From: Terrilactibacillus tamarindi
GTDB taxonomy: Bacteria > Bacillota > Bacilli > Bacillales > Sporolactobacillaceae
Length of the DNA: 64,000 nucleotides
Direction of reading: 5' to 3'
Assembly (NCBI RefSeq): GCF_009718825.1
Contig: NZ_WNHB01000016.1
Location: forward strand, 1 to 64,000
Position numbers and translations under genes: made by a program. Below are positions 29,028-38,308 of the stretch, piece by piece. Numbering within the stretch: position 1 is the first letter of the stretch; each line of letters starts with the position of its first letter. Under the pieces are notes generated by a model. It was given only the letters and a program-made list of their open reading frames with translations, did no database searches and was not told where the DNA came from.

Positions 29028-29483
29028 ATGCGAGTGGTAGTACAACGAGTAACGGAAGCCAAGGTGATTGTAAATCAAGAAACAGTTGGCCAAATTCAAG
29101 AAGGCTTACTCCTTCTTGTTGGTATAAAACAAGATGATACATTAGAAGATATAAAGTATGTAGCAGATAAGATTGCAGGTTTACGTATTTTTGAAGATCA
29201 AGATGAGCGAATGAATCATTCCGTGATAGATATTAAAGGAAGCATTTTATCAGTGTCTCAGTTTACTTTATACGGGGATACACGAAAGGGAAGACGTCCA
29301 AATTTTATGGAAGCCGCTAAACCACACGTCGCAGAACCTCTCTATGATGCCTTTAATGACTATTTAAGAGGGAAAAAGATTCCTGTTGAAACAGGTGTTT
29401 TTGGAGCTATGATGGATGTTTCGTTTACTAATTCAGGTCCTCTTACGTTAATTGTTGAAAGTAAAGAAAAAGTGATTAAATAA
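29028..29483 (+). CDS. dtd: D-aminoacyl-tRNA deacylase
   Basis: Dtd removes D-amino acids wrongly attached to tRNA. The two hallmark motifs are [17 protein letters not shown] and [13 protein letters not shown] (the Gly-cisPro motif region). The length of 151 residues fits. TGAGGTGA precedes the ATG. It keeps its relA-dtd order. Confidence 0.97.
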   Translation: MRVVVQRVTEAKVIVNQETVGQIQEGLLLLVGIKQDDTLEDIKYVADKIAGLRIFEDQDERMNHSVIDIKGSILSVSQFTLYGDTRKGRRPNFMEAAKPHVAEPLYDAFNDYLRGKKIPVETGVFGAMMDVSFTNSGPLTLIVESKEKVIK

Positions 29484-29495
29484 CCGATGATTTGG

Positions 29496-29538
29496 CGATC
29501 CTAATTTATTATCAAGTAATAAAGAAGGGATCGTTTTT
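29496..29538 (+). terminator. Terminator of relA-dtd
   Basis: CGATCC pairs with GGATCG across a 26-base loop and is followed by five T residues. The right arm also contains GAAGGGA, which could serve as Shine-Dalgarno for the small ORF that follows. Confidence 0.65.
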
Positions 29539-29694
29539 ATGAGATGTAATGATAAACAATTGAATCATATGGGGATCAATGCCTCCCTAATAGAAAAAAT
29601 GGCCCTTTTTGTTGAAAATAATGCCGTCATAGATCCAAGTCAGCATAAATATGAGGATATCAGAACGATAAAAAGAAAAAGTCATCGTTTTTAA
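29539..29694 (+). CDS. Small hypothetical protein, 51 residues
   Basis: An ATG follows GAAGGGA by 8 bases and opens 51 codons: a hydrophilic peptide beginning MRCNDKQLNHMGINAS and ending KRKSHRF. It has no signal or membrane segment. The start lies directly after the dtd terminator stem, so expression would need read-through or a promoter in the loop. I recognise no family. It could be chance, although the ribosome-binding site is good. Confidence 0.4.
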   Translation: MRCNDKQLNHMGINASLIEKMALFVENNAVIDPSQHKYEDIRTIKRKSHRF

Positions 29695-29749
29695 CGGCTA
29701 TATCATTATATAAAATAGTGTTTATTCAAGGGAGATCATTTTATCCCCC

Positions 29750-29778
29750 TTGACAAGATTCGTTAACATTCGTATGAT
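29750..29778 (+). promoter_or_regulatory. Sigma-A promoter of hisS-aspS
   Basis: TTGACA at 29750-29755, a 17-base spacer and TATGAT at 29773-29778, just upstream of the T-box leader. Confidence 0.85.
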
Positions 29779-29784
29779 GAAAAA

Positions 29785-30060
29785 AATGACTTATTTTAAG
29801 ACAACACTTAATACCGATGATAGAGAAAAGTAACTAGGATAAACTGATCACAAGAGAGGAATGCCATAGGTTGAGAGCAGTTCCGATCAGTTCTAGTGAA
29901 AAGACACTCTTTGAGGTGCTTTCCTGAATAAAGTAGGGGGGGCCGTGATCAGGCGTTAACTGAGGAAGGAAGCTTGCTCTACCAAGCTTTGAATTAGGGT
30001 GGTACCACGAATCGACCTTTCGTCCCTTGTTTGTCACACGCGTGATAAGCAAGGGATTTT
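29785..30060 (+). ncRNA. T-box leader of hisS-aspS
   Basis: The T-box core AGGGTGGTACCACG is at 29996-30009 and includes the UGGU bulge that pairs with the tRNA 3' end. Stem I lies upstream, with AGAGCAG and a GACAC stretch (29903-29907) in the expected specifier region. The terminator CCCTTG / CAAGGG with a T run is at about 30024-30062. Uncharged tRNA should stabilise the antiterminator and switch on hisS-aspS. GACAC contains both an Asp (GAC) and a His (CAC) codon. Confidence 0.93.
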
Positions 30061-30198
30061 TTAATTTAAAGGCTTTTTTGATAAGAAGGCGGTGACGAAT
30101 GAAGAATCAATTCATCGCAGGTTGGCTAACAAGACAGTCTAAGTTATCTAAGACCCTAGGTGATGCTTATTTTTTAAGTCATGAAGGAGGAAGTAATA

Positions 30199-31461
30199 AT
30201 GATTCAAATCCCGCGAGGTACTCAAGATATATTACCTGAACAAGTCGAATTATGGCATAAGATAGAAGAACACGCTAAAGCATTATGCCACTTATTCAAC
30301 TATCAAGAAATTCGGACACCTATTTTTGAATCAACGGATTTATTTCAAAGAGGCGTTGGGGACACGACTGATATCGTACAAAAAGAAATGTATACATTTG
30401 AAGATCGAGGTGGACGTAGTTTAACGTTACGGCCGGAAGGAACAGCATCAGTCGTTCGTTCTTTTGTTGAGAATAAGCGCTACGGTCTTCCTGATCAACC
30501 GGCTAAATTCTTCTATAATGGTCCAATGTTTCGCTATGAACGCCCTCAGTCAGGCAGAATGCGCCAATTTACACAATTTGGTGTTGAAGCGATCGGGAGT
30601 AAGGATCCAGCTATTGATGCTGAAGTCATCTCACTTGCCATGCAGTTCTATCAAGGTCTCGGTTTAAAAAAACTAAAATTAGTGATCAATAGCTTAGGTG
30701 ATCCTGAAAGTCGAAAGGCACATAAAGAAGCCTTAGTCAATCACTTTAAACCATCGATAAATGAATTTTGCAGTGATTGTCAAGCTCGATTAGAGAAAAA
30801 CCCACTGCGAATTTTGGATTGTAAAGTCGATCACGATCATCCACTAATGAGTACGGCACCATCCATCTTAGATTTTTTAAATGATGAATCGAAAGACTAT
30901 TTTGCGAACGTTCGTCAATACCTTGACGCTATGGAAATTCATTATGTAGTCGATCCAACTCTTGTCAGAGGTCTTGATTATTACAATCACACAACGTTTG
31001 AAGTCATGGGTGAGGGATTTGGTGCCATTACAACATTAATGGGTGGTGGACGTTACAATGGTCTTGTTAGCGAACTAGGTGGTCCAGAGTCTCCAGGAAT
31101 TGGGTTTGCACTTAGTATCGAACGACTTATTCTTGCTCTTCAAGCAGAAAAGGTAGAAATTGGTCAACCGAAGCCAATCGATTGCTTTATAGCCACGATT
31201 GGCGAGCGGGCGAAACAAGAAGTTCCCGTCATTATATATAATTTGAGACGAGAAGGAATATCTTGTGATCAAGATTATATGGATCGGAAAATTAAAGCAC
31301 AGTTTAAACAAGCAGACCGATTAAACGTGCCTTTCGTGGTTGTTATAGGTGATGAAGAAATTGAAAAAGGCGTTGTTAACGTTAAAACAATGGAAACTGG
31401 AAATCAACAGGAAGTTGAGATTCAGCAATTAGCTAGCTATATAAAAGAACATATTTCTTAA
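30199..31461 (+). CDS. hisS: Histidyl-tRNA synthetase
   Basis: A class II synthetase. Motif 2 is in FYNGPMFRYERPQSGRMRQF. The histidine-specific motifs LVRGLDYYNHTTFEV and GGGRYNGL are clear, and the C-terminal anticodon-binding domain starts near residue 325. I use ATG 30199 (MIQIPRGTQDILP), with AGGAGGAAG just upstream; the ATG at 30181 would place the Shine-Dalgarno inside the gene. The resulting 420 residues are typical. aspS follows after 15 bases. Confidence 0.97.
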   Translation: MIQIPRGTQDILPEQVELWHKIEEHAKALCHLFNYQEIRTPIFESTDLFQRGVGDTTDIVQKEMYTFEDRGGRSLTLRPEGTASVVRSFVENKRYGLPDQPAKFFYNGPMFRYERPQSGRMRQFTQFGVEAIGSKDPAIDAEVISLAMQFYQGLGLKKLKLVINSLGDPESRKAHKEALVNHFKPSINEFCSDCQARLEKNPLRILDCKVDHDHPLMSTAPSILDFLNDESKDYFANVRQYLDAMEIHYVVDPTLVRGLDYYNHTTFEVMGEGFGAITTLMGGGRYNGLVSELGGPESPGIGFALSIERLILALQAEKVEIGQPKPIDCFIATIGERAKQEVPVIIYNLRREGISCDQDYMDRKIKAQFKQADRLNVPFVVVIGDEEIEKGVVNVKTMETGNQQEVEIQQLASYIKEHIS

Positions 31462-31476
31462 ATGAGGTGGACGTAG

Positions 31477-33252
31477 ATGTATCGTACAGAGAATTGCGGT
31501 GAGTTAACCGAAGCACACGTTGGAAAGTCAGTTAAATTAGCTGGATGGGTTCAGAAAAGAAGAGATTTGGGTGGCGTCATCTTTATTGATTTAAGAGATC
31601 GTTCCGGACTTGTTCAAATTGTCGTTAATACGGAAACGGCTCCGGATGCCTTTATCATTGCTGACACAGTTAGAAGTGAGTATGTCATATCTGTTTCCGG
31701 ACATGTTGTTAAACGTGATCCACAGTCTGTTAATGAAAAAATGTCGACAGGGACGATCGAACTCTTGGTGGAAGAAATGGCTATCATTAACAAAGCGAAG
31801 ACCCCACCATTTGCGATTAAAGATCAAGTCGATACGGCTGATGATGTCCGATTGAAATATCGTTATTTGGATCTACGACGTCCAGAAATGGTTGAAACAT
31901 TAAAAATGAGACATCGGATTACACAGAAAATCCGTAAATATCTTGATGAAAAAGGATTTCTAGACATTGAAACGCCTATTTTGACAAAAAGTACACCAGA
32001 GGGGGCACGTGATTACTTAGTGCCTAGTCGCGTACATCCTGGCGAATTTTATGCCCTTCCTCAATCACCACAGCTATTTAAACAATTGCTCATGGTATCA
32101 GGTATGGAAAAATACTATCAAATTGCTCGTTGTTTCCGTGACGAAGACTTACGTGCGGACCGTCAACCAGAATTTACTCAGGTCGATATCGAGATGTCAT
32201 TCTTTGAACAAGAACCCTTTATGTCTATGATGGAACAACTGATGGTTGAACTTGTAGATGAAGTAAAAGGGGTAAAAGTGACTTCCCCATTCTTAAGAAT
32301 GACTCACAGAGAGGCTATGGCACGATATGGCAGTGATAAACCAGATATTCGCTTTGACATGGAATTGAAGGACCTATCAGATATCGTAAAGGATTCCTCG
32401 TTCAAAGTCTTTCAACAAGCGGTACTCGGAGGAGGGCAAGTAAAAGCTATTAATGTAAAAGGGCAGGCTGAGGCTTATTCTAGAAAAGCGATAGACGAAC
32501 TTGCGGTGTTTGTTAGCACTTATGGAGCGAAAGGACTTGCTTGGCTCAAAGTTGATGAGGGAGGATTCAAAGGACCTATCAGTAAATTCTTTGATGAATC
32601 AACGGCTGAGAAGATGGCCGCTCAAACTCAAGCAGAAAATGGCGACCTCTTATTATTTGTTGCTGATAAGGCAAAAATCGTTGCTGATAGCCTTGGTGCT
32701 CTTCGAGTGAAATTAGCGAAAGATCTTGGTCTTATTGACGAATCGGTTTTAAGTTTCCTTTGGATAACAGAATTCCCGTTGCTATCGTATGACGAAGAGG
32801 CGGGACGTTACGTTGCTGAACACCATCCATTTACAATGCCAATGATGGAAGACATCGAAAAATTAGAATCAAAACCAGGTGAAGTAAGAGCGCAAGCGTA
32901 TGACCTTGTCTTAAATGGTTACGAACTTGGTGGAGGCTCACAGCGGATTTATCAACGTGATATTCAAGAATTAATGTTTAAAACACTTGGCTTTACAAAA
33001 GAAAGAGCAACTGAACAATTTGGTTTTTTGCTCGATGCTTTTGAATATGGTACGCCTCCACATGGCGGCATTGCTTTAGGCCTAGATCGTCTAGTGATGA
33101 TTTTATCTGGTCGTTCGAACTTGCGTGACACGATTGCTTTCCCTAAAACAGCAAGTGCATCATGCTTATTGACCAATGCACCAAGTGAAGTGAGTCCAGA
33201 TCAACTCAAAGAATTGAGCCTGGAAATAGACAAACCTAAAATAACCAAATGA
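31477..33252 (+). CDS. aspS: Aspartyl-tRNA synthetase
   Basis: A class IIb synthetase with an N-terminal OB anticodon-binding domain ([20 protein letters not shown]), class II motif 2 ([19 protein letters not shown]), the bacterial GAD insertion domain (about residues 290-420) and motif 3 ([14 protein letters not shown]). The length of 591 residues is normal. TGAGGTGG precedes the ATG. No strong terminator is visible between it and the 6S RNA promoter. Confidence 0.98.
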   Translation: MYRTENCGELTEAHVGKSVKLAGWVQKRRDLGGVIFIDLRDRSGLVQIVVNTETAPDAFIIADTVRSEYVISVSGHVVKRDPQSVNEKMSTGTIELLVEEMAIINKAKTPPFAIKDQVDTADDVRLKYRYLDLRRPEMVETLKMRHRITQKIRKYLDEKGFLDIETPILTKSTPEGARDYLVPSRVHPGEFYALPQSPQLFKQLLMVSGMEKYYQIARCFRDEDLRADRQPEFTQVDIEMSFFEQEPFMSMMEQLMVELVDEVKGVKVTSPFLRMTHREAMARYGSDKPDIRFDMELKDLSDIVKDSSFKVFQQAVLGGGQVKAINVKGQAEAYSRKAIDELAVFVSTYGAKGLAWLKVDEGGFKGPISKFFDESTAEKMAAQTQAENGDLLLFVADKAKIVADSLGALRVKLAKDLGLIDESVLSFLWITEFPLLSYDEEAGRYVAEHHPFTMPMMEDIEKLESKPGEVRAQAYDLVLNGYELGGGSQRIYQRDIQELMFKTLGFTKERATEQFGFLLDAFEYGTPPHGGIALGLDRLVMILSGRSNLRDTIAFPKTASASCLLTNAPSEVSPDQLKELSLEIDKPKITK

Positions 33253-33337
33253 TCATCTTTTACTAATATGAGCAAAAGGGACAAATTTTCATCAATTGAA
33301 TCCATAAAAATAGCCATTTTTACCTAAGGGTATTCCC

Positions 33338-33366
33338 TTGATATGCAAGATTGCATGTGCTATGCT
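33338..33366 (+). promoter_or_regulatory. Promoter of 6S RNA
   Basis: TTGATA at 33338-33343, a 17-base spacer and TATGCT at 33361-33366; the predicted start is near 33373. Confidence 0.75.
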
Positions 33367-33372
33367 TTATTC

Positions 33373-33572
33373 AAGCAACAAGAGTCCTGTAGTGTTCGCC
33401 AGAGACCGCTATGTTTTGACCGAACATATTTTTGATCGGGAGCTTGTGTTTTCATCAGGAATACATGCCTTGAACTACGAGGACGTATGAATGATGGGAC
33501 AGGGCACCCACCTGCTGAGTGCGGGTTTCAAAACAACGGTTGTTAAAGACGGCACATAATGGGACTTTTGTT
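33373..33572 (+). ncRNA. ssrS: 6S RNA (BsrA/SsrS type)
   Basis: A transcript of about 200 nt is expected from the promoter at 33338. Its ends pair (AGAGTCCTG with ATGGGACTTT), and the interior has the typical stretches GTGTTCGCC, TTTTGACCGAAC and GGGCACCCACCTGCTGAG followed by TTTCAAAACAACGG. In B. subtilis bsrA also lies just downstream of aspS. 6S RNA mimics an open promoter and sequesters the sigma-A holoenzyme. Confidence 0.82.
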
Positions 33573-33621
33573 TTTCTATTACTTATAAATACGTAAATCT
33601 AATAGTAAAGATATAAATTCA

Positions 33622-33668
33622 GACTGTAGACAATCTCGAGAATTTCGAGTATGTCTACAGTCTTTTTT
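33622..33668 (+). terminator. Strong terminator downstream of 6S RNA
   Basis: An 11-bp perfect stem (GACTGTAGACA / TGTCTACAGTC) with an inner CTCGA / TCGAG pairing, then six T residues. Confidence 0.9.
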
Positions 33669-33699
33669 ACTTTAAAATAAGGTGTAAAAGAATCAGTCT

Positions 33700-33955
33700 G
33701 GTAAGCCGCTGCGGTTGGATGCTTTCCGCGGGCGGCTAATTAAATTGTCTATGCAGGAGACGCTTACTTTTACTACCATAAATTTAAAGAAACTAGCAAC
33801 TTGGACATGGCAAGTTGTTTGATTACTAGTTGATCGGAGCGGAAGGCGCTTGACTCCTGGGGGATTAGCGTTACAGACGAGACCCCGCAGGAGCTAGCGA
33901 CGAGGAGGCTCGGCGAACGCCCCCGGAAAGCAAGTGGAGCGGAAATCAAGCTTTT
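33700..33955. repeat. Bacillaceae-type GC-rich intergenic repeat
   Basis: The segment at 33835-33955 has GGAGCGGAAGGCGCTTGACTC, then GACCCCGCAGGAGC, CGACGAGGAGGCTCGGC and GGAAAGCAAGTGGAGCGGAA. I know this layout from intergenic repeats in many Bacillaceae genomes. A partial inverse arm (GATGCTTTCCGCGGGCGGC) is at about 33718-33737. The base composition is far richer in GC than the surroundings. No gene lies in the 33573-34182 gap. Confidence 0.75.
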
Positions 33956-34070
33956 CTCCTACCATTCATATACAGAAATTAAACAAAAGCACCTAAGAGC
34001 GTGCTCTCGATACCTTTTGTCGACAATCTGAAATTAAAAATAGTATCTTCAATGATGTGAACACTAAAAA

Positions 34071-34097
34071 AGCTCCCAAAATTAAGGGAGTTTTTTT
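34071..34097 (-). terminator. Bidirectional terminator downstream of the RsfA-like gene
   Basis: CTCCC / GGGAG stem with an A run on one side and a T run on the other; functional on both strands and placed 86 bases beyond the end of the reverse-strand gene. Confidence 0.75.
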
Positions 34098-34182
34098 ATT
34101 TCGGTTTAAATATTTTTGTCGATGGCTTAAGGCCAAACAACTCTGAAAGCTTTCCAATATGAGTTAATTTAATAAAGACTCT

Positions 34183-34899
34183 TTAACGGGCAATTTTTTC
34201 AAGATTACCGTTTTTGTCCATTTTAAAGGTGGATCCCATTAACTCATCCTCATCGTCCTTCAAAGCAACCATCCGTCTTGCACGATCCATAATACCAATG
34301 AGTGATTGATAATCTTCTTCTATGGTTAACTGTTTTTCTTTTAATTTGACTATTTGAGTTTCTAAGTCTTTTATCTTGTTGGTTAGCTTGCTATTTTCTT
34401 CTTTTAATTGCTGATTTTCTTTTGTTAATCTATCACTTGATTGGCCATGCAAATCTAGTGTTTGTAAATAATGAATCACGTCATGTAACTGTATTGAAGT
34501 AGGTTCAACAGGATAAGACTCCGTTTCTACTACTTGAGAATCTGTTAATGTATTTTGAATTGACGTACTTTTATTTTCAACGTCGAGATTAAGACTTTCT
34601 GTATAAAATTCAGGTTGACGGCGAAGCCCAGTTGATTTTCGAGCGGCTTTAGCCTGTTTTAATTCAGCCCGCTTCATCTGCTTTCTTTGTTTTTTTGCAA
34701 TCGCAATCGCTTGCTCATATTTTCTTCTAACAATAGCATTCCACCGAAAACCACAAGCGGCTCCAGTACGATTAAGATGGTCGCCAACTTCTTCAAAAGC
34801 TTCAAGTTGGGTCCCACCTTCTCGGATATGTCTTAATACGGTTTCTGCTAATAGGAGGTCATCCTCATGTGACCATGCATCTTGTCTTACTTTTGTCAT
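34183..34899 (-). CDS. RsfA-family sporulation transcription factor
   Basis: RsfA-family proteins adjust prespore (sigma-F) gene expression. The N-terminal Myb/SANT-like domain (residues 1-60, [21 protein letters not shown] then [13 protein letters not shown]) binds DNA. A basic stretch follows, and the C-terminal third contains a coiled-coil (about residues 150-200, [14 protein letters not shown]). I start at the ATG complementary to 34897-34899, preceded by GAAGGAG; an upstream reading to 34941 is less likely. Which RsfA paralogue this is cannot be told. Confidence 0.86.
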   Translation of the reverse strand: MTKVRQDAWSHEDDLLLAETVLRHIREGGTQLEAFEEVGDHLNRTGAACGFRWNAIVRRKYEQAIAIAKKQRKQMKRAELKQAKAARKSTGLRRQPEFYTESLNLDVENKSTSIQNTLTDSQVVETESYPVEPTSIQLHDVIHYLQTLDLHGQSSDRLTKENQQLKEENSKLTNKIKDLETQIVKLKEKQLTIEEDYQSLIGIMDRARRMVALKDDEDELMGSTFKMDKNGNLEKIAR

Positions 34900-35012
34900 T
34901 CTGACCGCTCCTTCTGTTGTCTTTGCTAGAAATATTGACAAAAGAAGAGAGTTTTATACACTGTATTGGTAAATTTGGTGTTTAAAAGAGTTTATAAACA
35001 AGATTTAGAGGT

Positions 35013-35156
35013 TGTTCAAAAAGCTACCAAATGATAAGTTGCGAATCTCGGCGTTGGCTTGTTTTTCCGGTCCTCATGTAGTAAACACCTACATTCCGGT
35101 CCTCAAAACGGCGCCGCCTTGACCTTCTTGCTTCTAATTTGTCCCCTTTTTGAACA
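35013..35156 (-). repeat. Repeat family A, full copy in inverse orientation (A2)
   Basis: It opens TGTTCAAAAAGCTACCAAAT and closes CTAATTTGTCCCCTTTTTGA, the reverse complements of the right and left arms of the copy at 44-220. The centre differs and is shorter, with a repeated ATTCCGGTCCTC-like segment. Confidence 0.8.
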
Positions 35157-35169
35157 CGCACTTTATTCC

Positions 35170-36507
35170 TCACTTTTTTTCGTTTTTTCGTTGGGTAAAA
35201 TAGTCAAGTCGTTTTTGTATCGATTTCTCATAACCTCTATTGACAGGTTTATAAAAGCTTCGATTCTTAAGATGCCGAGGTAAATAGTCTTGTGGAACAT
35301 ACCCATCTTTAAAGTTATGAGGATATTGGTAGTCAATCCCATGACCTAACTTTTTCGCCCCTTTGTAGTGAGCATCTCGTAAATGACGAGGCACTTCACC
35401 ATTTTTTTCATTTTTTACGGTTTGTATAGCTTGGTCTATCCCCGTGATCACACTGTTACTTTTTGGGGCAGTAGCAATGTAAAGAGCGGCTTCACTAAGA
35501 GGGATGCGAGCTTCTGGAAAACCGACATATTGAACTGCGTACGCAGCGGCTTGTGCAATGAGAAGAGCATTTGGATCAGCAAGTCCAACATCTTCGGCGG
35601 CATGGACATAAATTCTTCTCGCAATAAAATTAGGATCCTCGCCGGCAACGATCATTTTTGCAAGCCAATATAACGTTGCATCAGGATCTGATCCACGCAT
35701 GCTTTTAATAAAAGCAGAAACGGTATCATAATGATTATCACCATTTTTATCATATTGAAGCATTTTCTCTTGAATCGATTCTTCGGCTACTTCTTTATTG
35801 ATATGAATGGTTCCGTCAGAGTCAGGTGGAGTCGTTAATACAGCTAATTCTAGGGCATGTAGCGCCGTCCGACTATCACCACTCGCAACTTGAACAATAT
35901 GCTCCATCGCATCCTCATCCACTTTGATATGATAATGGCCATAGCCTCTTTCTTTGTCTTCAAGGGTATTCTTAAGTATTTGTTTTATATCGTCATGACT
36001 TAAAGGTAAAAAACGAAATAATCGTGATCTCGAGAGTAACGCAGCATTAATTTCAAACATCGGGCTCTCTGTCGTCGCACCAATTAGGATGATGGTGCCT
36101 TCTTCTACAGAAGGGAGGAGGGCATCTTGCTGACTTTTATTAAAACGGTGTATTTCATCTATAAATAAGATGGTCCGTTGCTCGTCATATTTAAGTCGAT
36201 CTTTTGCCTCATTAATTATTTTTCGGATATCATTGACTCCCGACGTCACAGCGTTTAATTTAGTGAAATACGCTTTAGTTGATGCGGCAATAATTTGAGC
36301 GAGTGTCGTTTTTCCCGTTCCAGGTGGTCCAAAGAAAATCATCGGTGTGAGCTTGTCGGCTTGTATCGCCCGACGAAGTAACCGCCCATGACCAATGATA
36401 TGCTCTTGTCCAATAAATTCATCTAAGGACCTTGGACGCATACGGCTAGCAAGTGGTCTAGGTCCACGATTCGTTTTTGATCTATCAGAGAAATCAAATA
36501 AATCCAT
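35170..36507 (-). CDS. rarA: Replication-associated recombination protein RarA (MgsA)
   Basis: A clamp-loader-like AAA+ ATPase that acts at stalled forks. Walker A is FFGPPGTGKTT, Walker B is [15 protein letters not shown], and the sensor region is LIGATTESP. The C-terminal tetramerisation domain includes MIVAGEDPNFIARR and the family end GYVPQDYLPRHLKNRSFY. The length of 445 residues is typical. B. subtilis yrvN has the same position upstream of cymR. Confidence 0.95.
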   Translation of the reverse strand: MDLFDFSDRSKTNRGPRPLASRMRPRSLDEFIGQEHIIGHGRLLRRAIQADKLTPMIFFGPPGTGKTTLAQIIAASTKAYFTKLNAVTSGVNDIRKIINEAKDRLKYDEQRTILFIDEIHRFNKSQQDALLPSVEEGTIILIGATTESPMFEINAALLSRSRLFRFLPLSHDDIKQILKNTLEDKERGYGHYHIKVDEDAMEHIVQVASGDSRTALHALELAVLTTPPDSDGTIHINKEVAEESIQEKMLQYDKNGDNHYDTVSAFIKSMRGSDPDATLYWLAKMIVAGEDPNFIARRIYVHAAEDVGLADPNALLIAQAAAYAVQYVGFPEARIPLSEAALYIATAPKSNSVITGIDQAIQTVKNEKNGEVPRHLRDAHYKGAKKLGHGIDYQYPHNFKDGYVPQDYLPRHLKNRSFYKPVNRGYEKSIQKRLDYFTQRKNEKK

Positions 36508-36949
36508 ATTATCAACCTTTCAATCTGTTTTTTAGCAGAGTTAATTTTTTATGGGAATTCATAGTGAAGTTAGATATTATCTACCATTTGCCACTTTTAT
36601 CTAAAGTTATTATAAAAATTAGTCATCCTTTGTTTAAAAATTCGCCTGATTATTGTGTGAATATAATCAACTTTTTTAATTCAATAGATGATGATCAAAC
36701 TTTTTTGTTAAAGTTTTCTTTTCCCATATACGTTCCTATTCTTTCGTGCTATAATAGCAAAAGTTTATCCTAGAAAGAAAAAGTCAATCTCAAAATTTCT
36801 AAAAAACAACGGCATTAATGTGAGGTTAACAGCTGCAATCAGGTATAAAATTGAGCTCTTTGTTGATTAAAAAATAATAAATTTTCTAACTGATCAAAGC
36901 TCACTCATTATTTCATTCTATAACATTATTAATGGAGGCGCATCTTTAA
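36508..36949. other. AT-rich intergenic region, no gene recognised
   Basis: About 440 bases between divergent rarA and the YczE-like gene. A 98-codon open frame covers 36477-36773, but its composition is that of translated AT-rich DNA and it has no ribosome-binding site. It presumably holds divergent promoters. Confidence 0.6.
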
Positions 36950-37657
36950 TTGGAAGCTCGTTTTATTGCACGTCATCGTTTTTTGTATGAACAATTGGTC
37001 TATTGGACAGTTTTCTTTATCGGTATTGTTATTATGAACTTTGGAATTGCACTTATGATCACTGCGAGCTTAGGAAGCGCCCCATGGGATGTTTTTCATA
37101 TTGGGTTATTTCAGAAATTAGGTCTTACTATTGGCACATGGTCGATTATCGTCGGTTTGTTTATTCTTGGACTTACAGCCATATTAAAAAAAGAGAGACC
37201 ACAAATAGGGGCTTTTGCAAATATGTTTATAGGAGGGGTCATGCTAGATTTCTTCCTATCTTTACCTTTTATGAAAACCCCGTCTCTCTTAAGTGATCAA
37301 ATAATTATGCTTAGCATAGCATTAGCGTTTAATGGTATTGGTATTAGTATTTATATATCGGCTAAGCGCGGTGCGGGTCCTAGAGATACTTTAATGTTAT
37401 ACTTAACAGAGGTTACAGGTCTGAAGCTTTCAACAACGCGTAGATTAATGGAACTCTTAGTATTAATTATCGGGTGGTTTTTAGGTGGCCCAGTATCTGT
37501 AGGAACGATTCTTTTCGGTTTGTTTATTGGGTCGGTAGTAGGAAAAATTCTTCCGATATGCGAAAATATAGTGAAACATATCTTGAGAAGAGGTGCACAC
37601 ATTGAAAATATCCACAAAAGGCCGATACGGGCTAACCATTATGATGGCTTTAGGTAG
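36950..37657 (+). CDS. YczE/YyaS/YitT-family membrane protein
   Basis: A 235-residue integral membrane protein with about five hydrophobic segments (residues 17-38, 65-83, 88-106, 116-134, 163-195). The conserved YczE stretches GSAPWDVFHIGL and KRGAGPRDTLMLYL are present. Function unknown; B. subtilis YczE affects surfactin production. It starts at TTG 36950 after GGAGG. Its last 56 bases overlap the start of cymR in another frame, which suggests translational coupling. Confidence 0.82.
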   Translation: MEARFIARHRFLYEQLVYWTVFFIGIVIMNFGIALMITASLGSAPWDVFHIGLFQKLGLTIGTWSIIVGLFILGLTAILKKERPQIGAFANMFIGGVMLDFFLSLPFMKTPSLLSDQIIMLSIALAFNGIGISIYISAKRGAGPRDTLMLYLTEVTGLKLSTTRRLMELLVLIIGWFLGGPVSVGTILFGLFIGSVVGKILPICENIVKHILRRGAHIENIHKRPIRANHYDGFR

Positions 37658-38024
37658 AAATGTAGGTCAGGGCCCCCTTTCTCTCAAAGCTATCGCAGAG
37701 GCTAATCATTTATCAGAACATTATTTAGAACAACTCATCGCACCGCTTAGAAATGCGGGTTTAGTAAAAAGTATTCGAGGTGCCTATGGTGGGTATGTAC
37801 TGACAAAAGATCCTAAAGAAATCACAGCGGCTGATGTGATTCGTGTTCTTGAAGGACCGATACAACCTGTTGAAGTTATGGACGATGATGATCCTGCTAA
37901 GAAAGAGCTGTGGGTTCGAATCAGAGATGCGGTTAAAGGTGTCCTTGAAGGAACGTCTTTAGATGATTTAATTCATTTTGATGATGATCCCCATGTTCAA
38001 GATCCTTACATGTTTTATATTTAA
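37602..38024 (+). CDS. cymR: Rrf2-family cysteine metabolism repressor CymR
   Basis: CymR, together with CysK, represses cysteine and sulfur-uptake genes in Bacilli. The winged helix covers residues 1-80 (MKISTKGRYGLTIMMAL, HYLEQLIAPLRNAGLVKS, GAYGGYVL). There is no cysteine in the protein, which argues against an Fe-S type IscR. I start at TTG 37602, giving the family opening MKISTKGRYG, with GAGGTG upstream. The length of 140 residues matches. Likely targets in this window are mccA-mccB; no operator was identified. Confidence 0.93.
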   Translation: MKISTKGRYGLTIMMALGRNVGQGPLSLKAIAEANHLSEHYLEQLIAPLRNAGLVKSIRGAYGGYVLTKDPKEITAADVIRVLEGPIQPVEVMDDDDPAKKELWVRIRDAVKGVLEGTSLDDLIHFDDDPHVQDPYMFYI

Positions 38025-38308
38025 ACATCAAAAGTCGGGTCACTGGATTATCAAAATGTATCCATATACAATATATAATTAAGCAAACCATGAAACCTGT
38101 CATTGTATGAAATGGCAGGTTAAAATTCTTTAAGTTGAGAAAAAATTCGACTTGATATAGTATTTAGCTTAGTTCTGGTTAAATTAATTAATCATGCCTA
38201 TATTAAACATCTGTTGTTAGCTTATTTCAATTTAATGAAATATACGAATAATGAATCATAGTTAGCAGGCAGTCAATTTGATATGGCTTATCATAAGGAA
38301 GTGTCGAA
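38025..38308. other. cymR-iscS intergenic region
   Basis: It contains a hairpin (AACCTGTCA / TGGCAGGTT, about 38094-38121) without a T run, a weak terminator or leader structure, and otherwise AT-rich sequence that must hold the iscS promoter. Confidence 0.45.

Noticed and set aside
36477-36773. 98-codon ORF upstream of the YczE-like gene
   Set aside because: It begins inside rarA on the opposite strand, has no Shine-Dalgarno and reads like translated AT-rich DNA.
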